Of a stretch of 64,000 nt of DNA, positions 24,501-39,393 are shown in pieces. Position 1 is the stretch's first letter; each line of letters opens with the position of its first letter. The position numbers were made by a program, and so were the translations under genes. The notes under the pieces are model-generated. The model saw nothing but the letters and a program-made list of their open reading frames with translations, had not been told where the DNA came from and did no database searches. This DNA comes from Cryptomeria japonica (lineage: Eukaryota; Streptophyta; Pinopsida; Cupressales; Cupressaceae). The DNA lies in contig NW_026728906.1 in NCBI RefSeq assembly GCF_030272615.1, forward strand, positions 62,001 to 126,000, in the 5' to 3' direction.

Positions 24501-25592
24501 TTCCATGAGTTGAAATCTAGAATCTCCATTTCCAAGTGTTGCACCATCTTATTACTCGACGTTTTTCTTCATCCAAATCTATTGATTGATATCTTCATTA
24601 TTTTATAGTCTCTCTTTTCAATGTCTTCCCCCAAGCTAAACTATGCAACCAAATAGCGTTCACTTCCTTGTCAACCTCAATCAAAACCTAGAATAAAAAA
24701 CATGCACCTAGCTATCAAATATGGAATAAAATACATGCACTTGTCTAAAACAAATTAGCACTTCCCTAAATAAATCATGTAGAAAACTTTCTCCAATACC
24801 AACCGATCGATAATCAAATCGAATATTCCATTCTAATCTCACCATCGCTGATTTTTGTTCTCTTCACTTATGTGCCGATCCAATGCACTATGCTACTGAT
24901 GTGAACATTCAGAAAGCCAAAATTGGTATCTTCTACATCTACACCTTCCACTTGTCTTGAAATTTTGTATGTGGTCAAATTTTGTGCCTACAATGTTATA
25001 CATAATATTTCGCACCCCTTTGTGATTTATAACAATATGTCACCCCTGTAATACCACAAGACTATTTAATAAAGAGTATGTTGATTGAATAAGATTTATG
25101 TATTTGAAATATGCTTCTTTTTTGTTGTGAGCATGTACTATGTTTTTCATCAACTCAAGACATTATTGTTGCAGTTTCTTAAGAATTTGAGTATCTGCAG
25201 TAGTTGCATAGAATGAAAATGAGCAAGCTTCAAAGACATAGGTTATATAGACATCGAAGGCATGAAAGAAGAGGTCGTGAAGCTTTAGAATGAACTGATG
25301 TATGAAGCTCTATTTTATTAGATCATTTATAAATGCATGGGAAAAGTAGAAGATTATGATATTTGCAGATCTCACTGATAATGTATGAGTTATATCTATT
25401 ATCTTATTCTTGATGGAAATGCGATTGCCAATTTCTCAATATGACGACACTTTTATCTTCTTCGTATCAATCAACAAATACCTTGAGATATTGGAAATTA
25501 TATTCAAAATGCGCTTACAACTTACCTTAAAATGTGTTACAGCAAAGTGAAATTTTAATGTTGTCATCAAAGGGACAAAACGACATCAATAT

Positions 25593-25812
25593 TTAATTTT
25601 CAATCTTTGGAATATGATGAGGACATACTGATGTCCAAAACAGATGCTATGAATGGCACAAGAGGACGCCAATAACCCTAAAATGATAGTTTTATTCAAC
25701 GGTTAATTTTCAATCTTTGGAATATGATGAGGACATGCTGATGTCCAAAACAGATGCTATGAATGGCACAAGAGGACGCCAATAACCCTAAAATGATAGT
25801 TTTATTCAACGG
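25593..25812 (-). repeat. 110-bp tandem duplication, unit 3
   Basis: Copies 25593-25702 and 25703-25812, with poly(A) hexamers at 25801-25806 and 25691-25696. Confidence 0.93.
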
Positions 25813-25869
25813 TGAGAAAAAAGAATTGGGAAAGACGGTCTTCATTGGGAGACCTCTTGTTTGTTTTGT

Positions 25870-26630
25870 TTAGTATGCGAATTTCTTTTGAATGTAATTC
25901 ACCAGTTCCTGGGTGATGCGGAAGGCCTTGCTCAAAACGGAATCGGGGAGAGGGGGATTCGCCGCAAACAGAGAATTGGCGATTGTCTGAACTCCGGGAA
26001 ACTGGCTGCTCAATCCAGCTATGGCCACTGCATTTTCATGCCCCACATTCTGCTGGAAATGAACAAGTGCCTTTGGAAACACAAACACATCTCCCTTCTC
26101 CAAAGTTTTGCTGAAAAATTTGTTGCTGGTGTCAATGAAACCCACAAGAAGCTGGCCTTCCAGTAAAACAAGAACTTCGGTGGCTCTTGGGTGTGTGTGA
26201 GGAGGATTTATTCCACCCACTGCGTAGTCGATGCGGACCAACGATATTCCAAACGTATTGAGGCCTGGTATCTGTTTAACGTTCGCCATCGTTACGTTGG
26301 AGCCCACATCATTGTCGGTGTTCCCTGCCTGCCCAAGTCCCCGGAAGAAGAAATCGTTTGCTGAAACTTGCATTGGGTCTTTGCAAACGAACCCGTTCAC
26401 CAAAACTGTTTAAAACAAGATCAAATCAATCTGTCTGTTAGTAACTCGACTCGTCTAATAAGCAAATCATTATCATTGTTTATGTATAAATATTCTCACT
26501 CACCGTTGCTTTCCTCATCTGCAACGCAGAAATCTTGCAAGGGATCCGGATCCCCTGCCATGACCCTGTCGCTGTAACAGCATATCAACAGAAAAAGTCC
26601 CAACGTGAAGTAAATCATGCGGTTAGCCAT
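25870..26630 (-). CDS. Germin-like protein, unit 3 (two exons)
   Basis: Exon 1 26504-26630, exon 2 25870-26405, intron 26406-26503. No difference seen from the unit 1 gene in exons, intron or the flanks up to the GA block. The predicted protein is identical: 220 residues, signal peptide, Cys35/Cys50, and ligands His112, His114, Glu119 and His158. Confidence 0.95.
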
Positions 26631-26693
26631 TGTAATAGAAACGCAGACACAAGAGATCAGGATATGAATGTCTATTACAAACCCATTACACGC

Positions 26694-26701
26694 TTTATAT
26701 A
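26694..26701 (-). promoter_or_regulatory. TATA box, germin-like gene of unit 3
   Basis: TATATAAA, 64 bp upstream of the ATG at 26630. Confidence 0.75.
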
Positions 26702-29444
26702 GCCCAAACCATAACTCTCCGCAAAGACTAATTCATCTTGACTCCGTATATTTCACGGATCCTTCCAGAGTTGTTGCTCTTTTCCTTACGTCACACTAAG
26801 TCTTACTGCATGTGGTTGTCTCGCCTGCTACCGCAGATGTATTCTCACCATCCTTTCATTAACGTTGAAATTTTCTATCTTCTCCCTGCCCTGCTGCGTA
26901 TGCCTATCTCAAGATCAACTTACCTCCTGCCTTACACGTATTCTCGCCATCGCCATCATTTTAGTAATGTGGAATTGTTTAGACTTAATTGGAACGGTGG
27001 GCTTCTTCAAAGGAAACAATATATAAATCTTTCTCCACCGTGGGAGAATCGGTATGAGAGGAAAGTTTCTTTCTTGGAGTTGGATATTGGCCTAAAGACT
27101 GTCCATGCTTTGTACCCTTTTTCAATGAGATTTTTATCTCTCGTCATTTAAATTAATTTATGTTATTCAATGTTTATTTCTCAGATTGTCTATGTTCTAG
27201 GACAGAAAAACATTGCTCAAAATAACTTATGTTCATTTACTTTACATTGAATGCGTTGATTAGAATATCTATTTCACATCCATCTACAATTTTGAAGTCA
27301 AGTAGGTGTATTACTTTTCTTTAGCAGTTTTGGAGACCTAAATTATAGGTTTAAGACAACATATGCAAACATAAGAACCAATTTATGGAGGATAAATGTA
27401 TAAGAAGATAGATTTTGGAGAGGTATTCTACAAGAAAAAAAACTTTTTGGTGGTGTTGAGAATCCCATCTTGGAAGAGACCATGTTGTCCAAGGGATCTA
27501 GTATTTAGAATTATTTAAGATCGTTTTATTTTTCCAAACCCTAGAGGGTAGATGGGTAGCGGAAATAGAATCCGGTTTTGACATTACAATTCACTAGAAT
27601 CCATCACCTCTATAAGATATAACCTTATTAAGACGTTGATGTCTGATTTTCAGAATGTCATGGGTGAGTAGTTTGAATGCATCTTGAACTACCTTGGGTC
27701 AAGGTACAACAGTGACTAAAAATCGTACCGCTTCCAATACTCATAACTATAATGAATGTAAACCGCGATATTTTAGAGAAAAGAGCCTTCATTCTCAAAC
27801 TGTTGATGGGTGCGAAAACATTGCTCACGTTGCGTTGAGTGCGTTGCTTAGATTGTCTCTTTCACATCCATCTACAGTTGAACTCGGCCAAAATTTAATC
27901 TTTAGGTGAGTGTGTTGTTGTAAATGAAGTGCATTGTTGTAAATGAAGTAGGTGTCTTTTCTAGCAGTTTTGGAGATCAAAATTTTACCTTTAGGTGAGT
28001 GAATTCTCTTTAATAAAGTAGGTTTACTACTTTTTCTAATGTTTGAGATCTGTCTATTTCCATTTTTCGACACCAAAACTTTTCGTCCAGTTGACTGCAT
28101 TGTCCTCTCGATTCTCCTTTTAACAAAGTACATACAGTTGATTTAGATGATTTATTTTTTATTATTTTTGTGAGATATATGTTTATTTAATATTTTTTTT
28201 AACTTAATGTTTTGATGAATTAGTTGTTTGGGGTAACTAAATAGGAAAATATAATATTAAAGATTATTTTTTTCCTCTTACTTCAATCAAATATATGAGA
28301 AAAGTATTTCATATTGATTAGACATTTCATTTTATTTATTTTTATTTATATTGATTGAATTTTCTTTTCTTTTATATCAAATAATATGACAATTATAAAT
28401 AGTTTATAAAAAATATTCAATTTGAGAAGTAAAAAATGCGTTAAAAGTGATATATTGGGATGATTCTTGGTTGGGAAACGTTTAGTTCCATGATCCCTTG
28501 TTTACCTATCAAGAATTATCTTTTTACTCTCTTTGGATAAGGGTGGCTAACTAATGAACTTTTTACAATTAAGAAATCAAAGTGATCAACAATCGAATAT
28601 AAGGAACAAATAGAGTGAGAGGGGGAATAAAATTCTACACCTGATCGATTCATGATTATAATAAGTGGTTCATATTATAGAAGAGCAAGTCAATAAAACA
28701 GTTTGGTCATATTTTACGCTAGTATAATCTCAGTTTTCTTGATAACTACTCGAGTACATTTTTTTTTAATATCTCTCATAGGTTTTACCTTGTCTTTCAT
28801 ACCACACTCACAATCTCCAATTCCCCATTGAGTTTCCACAAATGACTAATACGAAAGGTAAATCTACATCCATGTAAGAGCATGGACACCGGGAGTGATC
28901 TAATATTGGATGCAATTAAGTGAGGAATATTTTTTGAATGAATCCCTATACTTTTGGACCCTTTAATGACATGGTTTGCATAAGTAAGAAAATGTTTATT
29001 AATGTAGAGAGCATGGTTTTAGGTACTTTTCTATGTGGAGGTGATACAAATAGGCATGGGTAGCCTATGCGGTTACAGATGATTGTGGTTCTTCCATCAA
29101 CGCTATTCTCTTTTTTATTGAATGATATGGTGTAATAGAAAAGTCAAGAATATACAACTAGCAATTGCACCTTGGTGTGCAATATGTACGCCGAATAGAT
29201 GTGGAATGATTATTAAAAAAAATTGATCTATTTTTTCATATATTTGTGCAACACGTGAGATAAATTAGCAAACCATTTAGTAAATGATATTATTTATTCA
29301 ACAAAGGTCTCAACATTTGAAAAAATTATAGATCCAAATCAACTATGCATCTACTTAAACGGACAAATGCAATCAAACAAAACCCTTAAACCGGGAATAT
29401 AATCGAGTTCCATTACCAATATTCTTATGTTTTGTTTGAAATAG

Positions 29445-30108
29445 GGAGAGAAGGAGAGAGGGAGATATAGGGATATAAAGAGAGAGATAGAGGAGGAAGA
29501 GTGAGGGAAAGATAAAGGAGTGAGGAGATAGAGTTAGGCGATAAATATAGAGAGGAAGATAGAGATCGAGATTGATATAGATATGGAGAAGAATAGGGAT
29601 ATGGATATGAGAGGAAGAGATAAAGAGAGAGGAGAGAGAAATAGATAGAGATAGAAGAGATAAATATATAGAGAGGGGGAGAGAGAATGAGCGAGGGATA
29701 ACTTTGAATCAATTGTGCATTCATTAATACAAACCAAACATAAGTGAAAGAAAACCTTTCAATCAAAAGATAATTGAACTCCATTACCAATAGGCTCATG
29801 TTATGTTTGCAATAGTGAGAGGGGAGAGATGAATAGATAAAGAGAGCGAGACATGTCTGGAGATAGGGTGACAGAGGAAGAGAGAGCTAGAGATGGGAAT
29901 GAAGAGAGGGAGGTGGCAAAGAAATAGATGGTTAAAGAGAGTGAGACGTGCCTAGATAGAGTGAGAGAGGATGAAAAGGACAAATAAAGAGAGATATAGT
30001 TGTAGAGGGATAAGGAGAAATTAAGATAAAGATTAGGAGATAGAAACAGATAGAAAAGAAGAGATACAAAGATACAAAAGGGGAGAGAGAGAGAGAGGGA
30101 GGGAGGGA
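29445..30108. repeat. Duplicated GA-rich block, unit 3
   Basis: Unchanged from unit 1 in sequence and length as far as I can see. Confidence 0.85.
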
Positions 30109-33085
30109 TATTTTTGGGCCAATTTGTAATTCAAACTCGTTAATGAAGATGTTAACATAGGTTGACACCTAGTATGGTGGTTATACCTTTTGTAAATCTT
30201 TGAACCAATAGTAATAGTATTAACATAGTATTGAATTATTTGTAATTGCCATGTATAACCTCATTTTGTGTGTTTTGTCACGTATGCACTATCCTTTAGT
30301 GCATTATCCACTTATACTTCTCAGTACATAATACATCTGAGGAATTTTGTAGATAGAGTGGCAAGGGAAGAAGTTACATAGAAGTTGTATACTTCAACAC
30401 TTCTCTTGTTTGTATTTATTTCTCACATTTGGGAGTCTTAAATTACACACTATAATTATTTTCTCGATATCCATACTTGCCTTGCTTTAGCTTTACAAAC
30501 AACCTTATGACCACACATAATAAGGTCAAGTCATCCTAAAGCCCATACAACCTTGCATCCCTCTAATGACATGTGTGGTTAATAATCACATTCTAAACTG
30601 AATTAACAATAGCTTCGATTTTATGTCCAACGACCATTAAGTTTAATTTAATCTAAATTGTTCTATTGATCTAGATTCTCCTTTAAATAAGAATAATATT
30701 TAAGAAGTCATAAACATATAATTTAATATTAAATTTTTTAAATACATAATTAATTATTTTAATATTATAAACTTTTAAAAGCAATAAATATTAATAGATA
30801 AAAATTTCAAAATAAATTAAAACAAATTATTTTTAAAATTCAAAATATAATTTAAAAATAATAATATATAGAACTTTTTACATTTTTAAAAATACTAAAA
30901 AATCGAACTATTTCAACAATGAGGTTTAGACCAACCATGCACTACAATTTGCAATCAACAAATAACAAATGGTATGAGCACTAAGTAATTCATCATATAT
31001 CTTCGCATTTCTCCATCATAATCAGTAAAATTCAATTAACTTTGAGAAGTAACAAGAACCCATGCAAAATGTAGAAAGACAGCACAAACATCCACCATAT
31101 CTTCAACAAAACTTATGTATTAATTTCAACAAGTCTTGGAAACAATCTCTAGCTTCCTCCTCCTACTCTACTTTCTAACAGTTCTGCTCTACTCTATTAT
31201 CCACCTATTAACCTTTAAAAATGAGAAGGCAAACCTTATATAGAAGTCTTGATACAAATGAATGTCCGAGATTGATTTGAATTTAATGGCCGAGATTTAA
31301 CCATGAAACCCTAATTAGGGCTAGTTATAACAACAACCACTTTAACCAATGAGAAAACTACAACACTTTGGGCACATGTCCCTCTTTGAATGTGGATCAA
31401 TGAGAAATGAGATTAGGTACATTGAATAATATTTGATGTAATGCCATATGTCACTTGCTCCTCCTTTGATGAGTTAGGTTCAATACACCTACAAGAACTG
31501 ACTTGGCATCACTGAATTGGTCTATGATGATCAAGCACCACCTTAGCTTGCATGTCTCCCTAGCAATATGTCGACACTCAACATCATCCAATTGCTTGAT
31601 GTGATGGTTCATATTCTCAAATTGCATCCTCTTGAAAATCAAGTTTCTAGCTTTGATTAACTCTTCTAAAACTATTTATAACATGTAATTTTTTTCATAT
31701 CAGTTATCTTTTTCTTGAATAATATTTTAGGAGATTGACAAAATACCTAGGTTTACATTTATTATACTTTTAGTATTGTTATCTATTCTTTCATTGTGGT
31801 AGATGTAAAATGTTTCTATCATAATTTTGTGGGATACATATATGACTAATCCATTACAATACAAGGAACATTTTGGAGCACCAACAACAACTACGTATTT
31901 AGACTTTGTTAGTGTATCTGAATGTTCCTTCTAGATAAATTTTAGAGTTGATATTAGCTTGTTAGGATGTTGGTTTCTTGGGATTCTATGCCTGTGTGTG
32001 ATGACATTTCATTATATTAATTAAAATATTTCTAATTGATAGAGTTTCTATTTTATTTATGATTTTAATATACATATTTATATAATTTATAAAAAACTTT
32101 TCAATAAAATATTTAATATATTTATAAAAATCTTTATCATAATAATGTATATTTAATTCAAATAAAAATTTCTATCTTAATTTGTTTTAAATTTAATGAA
32201 AAATAAATAAATAAGTATAAATTATTTTGTAATTTATGAAATAGGCTCATGACAATAACTGCATAGTTACTCTCTAGTTGGTATGATGTCAAAAAAATTA
32301 GATGCACGTAACATCATTTGGCTACCAGTTGGAGGAATTGTTGAAGAGATTGTATGGTTAATTAGTAACTTATATTTCATAAGTTTTATTTTTCAAAAAG
32401 CTTTGAATGAAACCTACACTAGATGTGTGTGCATGTAACCACCCAGATGATGGAACTTTACTACATTTTGTGTAGTATAATTCACGAAATGATACTTCAT
32501 CATTAAAATATGTGAACAATTTTTAAAATAACCAAATTGGAAAGAGCATAAACAATACGGGGGCAAAAAGAACACAAAATATGCACTAGGAACTATTATT
32601 GTCTTCCTCCATAAAAGCCTCCACAAAAAAGTGCTTGTAATAGGAATAAATCTCTGGAAGCAATTATTCTCATCCAAAATTCATGTAACAAAGATTCATA
32701 GTTGACAAAGGATCTTTTCATCAGCAATGGAACAAGGGACACTATAGCCTAAAAAGGCAAACGTGACTACCAAAATAAAGTAAAACTAGATGAGGCCATG
32801 AGGCAAAACAAAATCTCCACATGCCCTCTAATGCTAGATAACTGGTCTAAGTGGTGCAAAACATGACCTTGAAGAACTCAAGTAACGGTAAAAAAAGGTT
32901 AAAAATTAGACCAAGAAGGAGTCTTGCGGCCTTGTAAATAGCCAAAATGACATTCATGCAAGGAAAAATTAATAGAGAAAGACAAAACAGTTTTATTCAA
33001 ATTGTTCAAAATTCATGCAAAAATAGATAAGCAACATATGCAACTCTAAGATTGACCAAAAATTGATTTGATTTGACAATATTTA

Positions 33086-34289
33086 TGTTAACAACAGCCA
33101 AGAGGGAAGAATGAGAGGGGGGTGAATCAGTCTTCACCGGAATAACAAACTTTACCGCAAAACACAGATTTGATAAACTGCAGTAATAAGACAGATAAGA
33201 AAATTAATAGCACAACACACAACACTAAGATTTTGATGCGCAAAACCCAGTTAAGCGAAAAACCATGGTGGGAACCTACCCACAGTAAGATGATACTCTA
33301 CAATAGTATGTGAAAATATTACAATGAGGAATGCACATGCATTCAGGCACACTGCCTAGAGCTCACTGCTCAAATAATATTTGCTCGGAAGGCTACAACC
33401 CTTAGGGAAGTCTCACTGACTCGCAATAAGATTTGGACTACAATTCGAAAGAAATGAACGGAAAGAATAGCATCTCCAAATAGAATCTCACCACAAACTC
33501 AACATCGAAGGATACATCACATGTTCGCACACAAACCTCTCTCTGATAATGAAGACACAACATCAAACAACCAAATTACATGACTATATCACCTATATAT
33601 ATAATTTATCAACCTTGATAACAAGGTCGGCTAAACCCTCGACCCTCAATTAAAAAATTACATCACACGATACAAACACTGACCACCAGACCAATATAGT
33701 GGTTTACATAGCATAGCATGGTTCTAGGTCAAATTCCCAAACACATAACTCCACCGAAAATCACGCAAAGATCAATCGCAACACGCTACACCACCAGAAA
33801 TGGTGCATAACACACAAATCATCACTGGTTGATAGAAACCACCAAAAACTCACACAACGATAAATACAGATTGCCAAAACAAATAGGACATAATTAAAAA
33901 AAATACCAGCAAGCACATTAGAATCATCCACAATAGCTGCACCAACACTACTTTTCAAATCTTCATCGGTCAACGTCTGAAAGCTAAAGAACACAACCAA
34001 TCAACAACGGCCAGGAAGAAAGATAACTTGCGGAGAACCAAATCATGATTCAACTGAAATTAAGATACACAAGACCTTCCCAAGAAATATCCCAAAATCT
34101 CAGCACCAGATCTGATCACACCAAAATATACCAGAGGATATACCGAACTCTGCGAAACAGTGATCAACAAAGCATCGCTACAAACCGGATCAGAAAATCT
34201 TCCCAATCTGCAATCACCAGAGAAAATCATAGGAATATGTTGACATCAATGACCACAACATATCCTAGCATGACCAACAATATCCAACA
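33086..34289 (-). mobile_element. Solo LTR, unit 3
   Basis: Same ends and ATTTA flanks (33081-33085 and 34290-34294). No difference seen from the unit 1 element. Confidence 0.85.
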
Positions 34290-37200
34290 ATTTATGCCAA
34301 AACAACCACTTTATATCACTAGTTCAAATCAAATATCTATGCCAAAAGATCAGCCTATGCAAATTTTACCACACCAGAAAGTGCCAAAAAGCCAGCACAC
34401 AAGGATCGGCTTTTTAATAAAATATCCCAAACCTTTACACATGCAGATTGACCATAGTAAAATAATTGATCGTCTTATTAAAATTGAAGACAAATCATCT
34501 TTTAGCTAATTAAGCGCTTCCACTATCCACACAATAATGTGTTCCTAAAAAATCGCCCTACAGTAGAGCTTCAAATTTGTCAACTTGGTCTCCATGATCA
34601 ACAATTTAATAAAAAATATATATAATTTAAAATACACTAATCAACCATGAAATAAAATCTCCTATTTTTATTTTATTATTTATACGATGAATTTTATAAA
34701 CTTCAATTCATCGGGATTTTTAAAATCACAGTAGAAACACCTTCGGATTATCATGTCCTCACAAGAACACAAAAATATTATGGCACAAATCCACATTCCT
34801 TTCAGATGCTCAACCTCAATCAAAACCTCTATAAATCTGCAGTCATAATTAAAATAAATTACAAACATGTGAGTACCAAAAAACTAGTGGAGCTCAAAAA
34901 AAGAAAATGCACAGATTGAGATGAATGATAAGCTCTTAATATCTTTGATCAACTTAGGGGTGATTAAAAATACATATCTAATACAGTTCCACCTATAATA
35001 TCAGATGCTATCTAGAATCATGTAATGTTTCATGGATAAGATTAACATAACCAGGCATTATTCTAACAACTAACCATCTAGCAAACTTACATAGAAGAAT
35101 ATTCTAGTTAGAATATCATACACTAACAACACATAGCTTGAAAAATTGGCGTAGGCTATTTTGGGTTCATGGAGGTGCGAGCAAACGTTAATCTATAGTA
35201 AGTGAAATTGCTCAAACCCACAAAAAGGTCATTTGGAGCTCGTCGATTTTGCACAAGTCACGAGTTTTCTCTTGCACAAGTGTTTATCCTTTTGTAGACT
35301 ACGGTCTTCTTCAGCATGGTTTTCTATGTGGTTTTCTTCTATTTTTTTGTGTGTGCCTGGTTTATTCGTGTGTGTACCTAATGTTCAGATTGCTTTGGAA
35401 AACCAGGTTATTTCCCCTGTTGGTGAACTTTTAACTAGCACATTTTTCAAGGACTAGTGCACCCAACACCCCTATTTTGCTAAAATAGGCTCAACTGTTG
35501 AGAGATGAAAGTGGACCTTGTAATTTGCATGAATCTAATTTGTTTTGTTGTCCCATCACAACAAAATGTTTCGAAAAGGTGTGAACTTCATATAAACACA
35601 ACTCCCTTTCCCATTCTAGGAATCAATGTACTCAATATAGAAAACCAAAAAACCTAGTCAATCAAGCATTCAGGGAGCGAAACGATAAAGAAGTCCCAAT
35701 TTGATTATTCAATCATTGAAATATATGCTATAGCAATTATGATCAAGTGTATTATGTAATTCGTACCTAAGATAAGGTGTCATCATTTCACCATTTATCA
35801 TTTGCTTAGCCTCTTTTCTTGTGGGGGCATGCATCCTATCTCATCATTATCATTGTTGAAGAGAGAACACTAATACGCGGTTTGGATAAGGTAATCCCTT
35901 ATATGAAATAACCATTTCTCCCAATTTTCTCTATCTACAGGTCCAAATCCGATAACAAGAAAGTTAAAGAAAAGTAGACCAGACATTAGCAGGCATCACA
36001 AAACATTGATTGAACGAAAACCCTAAGAACAGGGCACCCAGCAGTCATTGACCCATATTTTTAAGAGGCAAGTGATCAAATATTGTCGATTTCATTTTCG
36101 ATCATCTCTCAATTTTCCCTCAACTTTAGACACGGATCTCCAACGTTTCTCTCTAGTACAATTAGCTTCATATTACAGTCCCAATTTCCTCTCTATGTCT
36201 CCATCTCAGATATGTCTTACTCTTTCTATATTTCATCTTGTATCTACTACATTCTATAAAACTTAGTCATTTTACCATTGTTAGACTAGTTCATCTATAG
36301 ACACTTCACTGTCTCCATCTCATGCAACAAAAGGAACAGGAACCTAATTTCGTATCCCTTCCTTAAAGACAACAACTAGTCCTATTCTTATTACTAATTA
36401 TGTTGTGTCAACTAAGATCTTCTAGCTTACATTGGTCAATCGTAGGATCTTGTTTCCTCCATTTCAAGGTTTACATTGATTTATGAGATGGTATGATTAT
36501 ATATGCTACATAAACCAACATTTTTTAAGGTATGATCCCATATTGTATTGGTATAAAATTGGTGGTACTGAAACCAACATTGATATAGAAAAAAATAGAC
36601 ATTTTTATTTCTAACGTGTTTCCATCTACATCTTTCACTTGTCTTGCAATTGTGTACATTCTCATGTAAATACCAACGATGTTATACTCGCGCCCTTTTA
36701 TGCTTCATACCATAATGTGACTCCTCTAATTCCATAAGACCAGGAGTGCGCAAGGAGTGTAATGCTTCGTGTGGTTCATGTAACTAAACTCGGCTTCTAT
36801 TTGTAGATATGAGCAAAGGTTGTGTTTTTATCACTTAAAATGTGCTTTATATGTTTTCTTAAATGCTCACATATACATACTGGTGGCATAAAATGAAAGT
36901 AAGCGTGTAGGACTCAATAGAATATAAAATAGTGACTAGTGATTTAGAACTTTCCTTGGTGTAACCCAATAAAAAATATTGAAAAGAATGGAGTTGTACC
37001 CTCATCTCTAGTATCAATTAAATGCAAGATTCACAAGCCAACTTCTCAATTTGAGTCTTAAATACAAAGTGGACATTACCTAGCACTTATGTAATTTCGT
37101 ACAATATTGTATTCTTGTGGAAAGAGCTTGCTTAACAATATGCTCGAGTTCTACGCTCATTGACTAATTCTCTCCAATGACAAAACTTATGTTTCCATGA

Positions 37201-38284
37201 GTTGAAATCTAGAATCTCCATTTCCAAGTGTTGCACCATCTTATTACTCGACGTTTTTCTTCATCCAAATCTATTGATTGATATCTTCATTATTTTATAG
37301 TCTCTCTTTTCAATGTCTTCCCCCAAGCTAAACTATGCAACCAAATAGCGTTCACTTCCTTGTCAACCTCAATCAAAACCTAGAATAAAAAACATGCACC
37401 TAGCTATCAAATATGGAATAAAATACATGCACTTGTCTAAAACAAATTAGCACTTCCCTAAATAAATCATGTAGAAAACTTTCTCCAATACCAACCGATC
37501 GATAATCAAATCGAATATTCCATTCTAATCTCACCATCGCTGATTTTTGTTCTCTTCACTTATGTGCCGATCCAATGCACTATGCTACTGATGTGAACAT
37601 TCAGAAAGCCAAAATTGGTATCTTCTACATCTACACCTTCCACTTGTCTTGAAATTTTGTATGTGGTCAAATTTTGTGCCTACAATGTTATACATAATAT
37701 TTCGCACCCCTTTGTGATTTATAACAATATGTCACCCCTGTAATACCACAAGACTATTTAATAAAGAGTATGTTGATTGAATAAGATTTATGTATTTGAA
37801 ATATGCTTCTTTTTTGTTGTGAGCATGTACTATGTTTTTCATCAACTCAAGACATTATTGTTGCAGTTTCTTAAGAATTTGAGTATCTGCAGTAGTTGCA
37901 TAGAATGAAAATGAGCAAGCTTCAAAGACATAGGTTATATAGACATCGAAGGCATGAAAGAAGAGGTCGTGAAGCTTTAGAATGAACTGATGTATGAAGC
38001 TCTATTTTATTAGATCATTTATAAATGCATGGGAAAAGTAGAAGATTATGATATTTGCAGATCTCACTGATAATGTATGAGTTATATCTATTATCTTATT
38101 CTTGATGGAAATGCGATTGCCAATTTCTCAATATGACGACACTTTTATCTTCTTCGTATCAATCAACAAATACCTTGAGATATTGGAAATTATATTCAAA
38201 ATGCGCTTACAACTTACCTTAAAATGTGTTACAGCAAAGTGAAATTTTAATGTTGTCATCAAAGGGACAAAACGACATCAATAT

Positions 38285-38504
38285 TTAATTTTCAATCTTT
38301 GGAATATGATGAGGACATACTGATGTCCAAAACAGATGCTATGAATGGCACAAGAGGACGCCAATAACCCTAAAATGATAGTTTTATTCAACGGTTAATT
38401 TTCAATCTTTGGAATATGATGAGGACATGCTGATGTCCAAAACAGATGCTATGAATGGCACAAGAGGACGCCAATAACCCTAAAATGATAGTTTTATTCA
38501 ACGG
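38285..38504 (-). repeat. 110-bp tandem duplication, unit 4
   Basis: Copies 38285-38394 and 38395-38504, with poly(A) hexamers at 38493-38498 and 38383-38388. Confidence 0.93.
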
Positions 38505-38561
38505 TGAGAAAAAAGAATTGGGAAAGACGGTCTTCATTGGGAGACCTCTTGTTTGTTTTGT

Positions 38562-39322
38562 TTAGTATGCGAATTTCTTTTGAATGTAATTCACCAGTTC
38601 CTGGGTGATGCGGAAGGCCTTGCTCAAAACGGAATCGGGGAGAGGGGGATTCGCCGCAAACAGAGAATTGGCGATTGTCTGAACTCCGGGAAACTGGCTG
38701 CTCAATCCAGCTATGGCCACTGCATTTTCATGCCCCACATTCTGCTGGAAATGAACAAGTGCCTTTGGAAACACAAACACATCTCCCTTCTCCAAAGTTT
38801 TGCTGAAAAATTTGTTGCTGGTGTCAATGAAACCCACAAGAAGCTGGCCTTCCAGTAAAACAAGAACTTCGGTGGCTCTTGGGTGTGTGTGAGGAGGATT
38901 TATTCCACCCACTGCGTAGTCGATGCGGACCAACGATATTCCAAACGTATTGAGGCCTGGTATCTGTTTAACGTTCGCCATCGTTACGTTGGAGCCCACA
39001 TCATTGTCGGTGTTCCCTGCCTGCCCAAGTCCCCGGAAGAAGAAATCGTTTGCTGAAACTTGCATTGGGTCTTTGCAAACGAACCCGTTCACCAAAACTG
39101 TTTAAAACAAGATCAAATCAATCTGTCTGTTAGTAACTCGACTCGTCTAATAAGCAAATCATTATCATTGTTTATGTATAAATATTCTCACTCACCGTTG
39201 CTTTCCTCATCTGCAACGCAGAAATCTTGCAAGGGATCCGGATCCCCTGCCATGACCCTGTCGCTGTAACAGCATATCAACAGAAAAAGTCCCAACGTGA
39301 AGTAAATCATGCGGTTAGCCAT
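38562..39322 (-). CDS. Germin-like protein, unit 4 (two exons)
   Basis: Exon 1 39196-39322, exon 2 38562-39097, intron 39098-39195. Identical to the other copies, so transcripts from the five genes could not be told apart by sequence within the gene. The 3' flanking duplication and the TATA box are kept, so the whole transcription unit was copied, not just the coding part. Confidence 0.95.
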
Positions 39323-39385
39323 TGTAATAGAAACGCAGACACAAGAGATCAGGATATGAATGTCTATTACAAACCCATTACACGC

Positions 39386-39393
39386 TTTATATA
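39386..39393 (-). promoter_or_regulatory. TATA box, germin-like gene of unit 4
   Basis: TATATAAA, 64 bp upstream of the ATG at 39322. Confidence 0.75.

Larger units (their letters stand above)
12693..25384. repeat. Tandem array unit 2
   Basis: Same length as unit 1. Private bases: A at 20458 (C elsewhere), T at 21072 (C) and T at 23985 (C). The last two are C-to-T changes at CG dinucleotides, as expected from deamination of methylated cytosine. Intergenic content is that described for unit 1 at +12,692. Confidence 0.97.
25385..38076. repeat. Tandem array unit 3
   Basis: Shares G at 35804 and A at 36949 only with unit 4, and T at 35844 with units 4 and 5. I saw no base private to this unit. 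Intergenic content is that of unit 1 at +25,384. Confidence 0.97.
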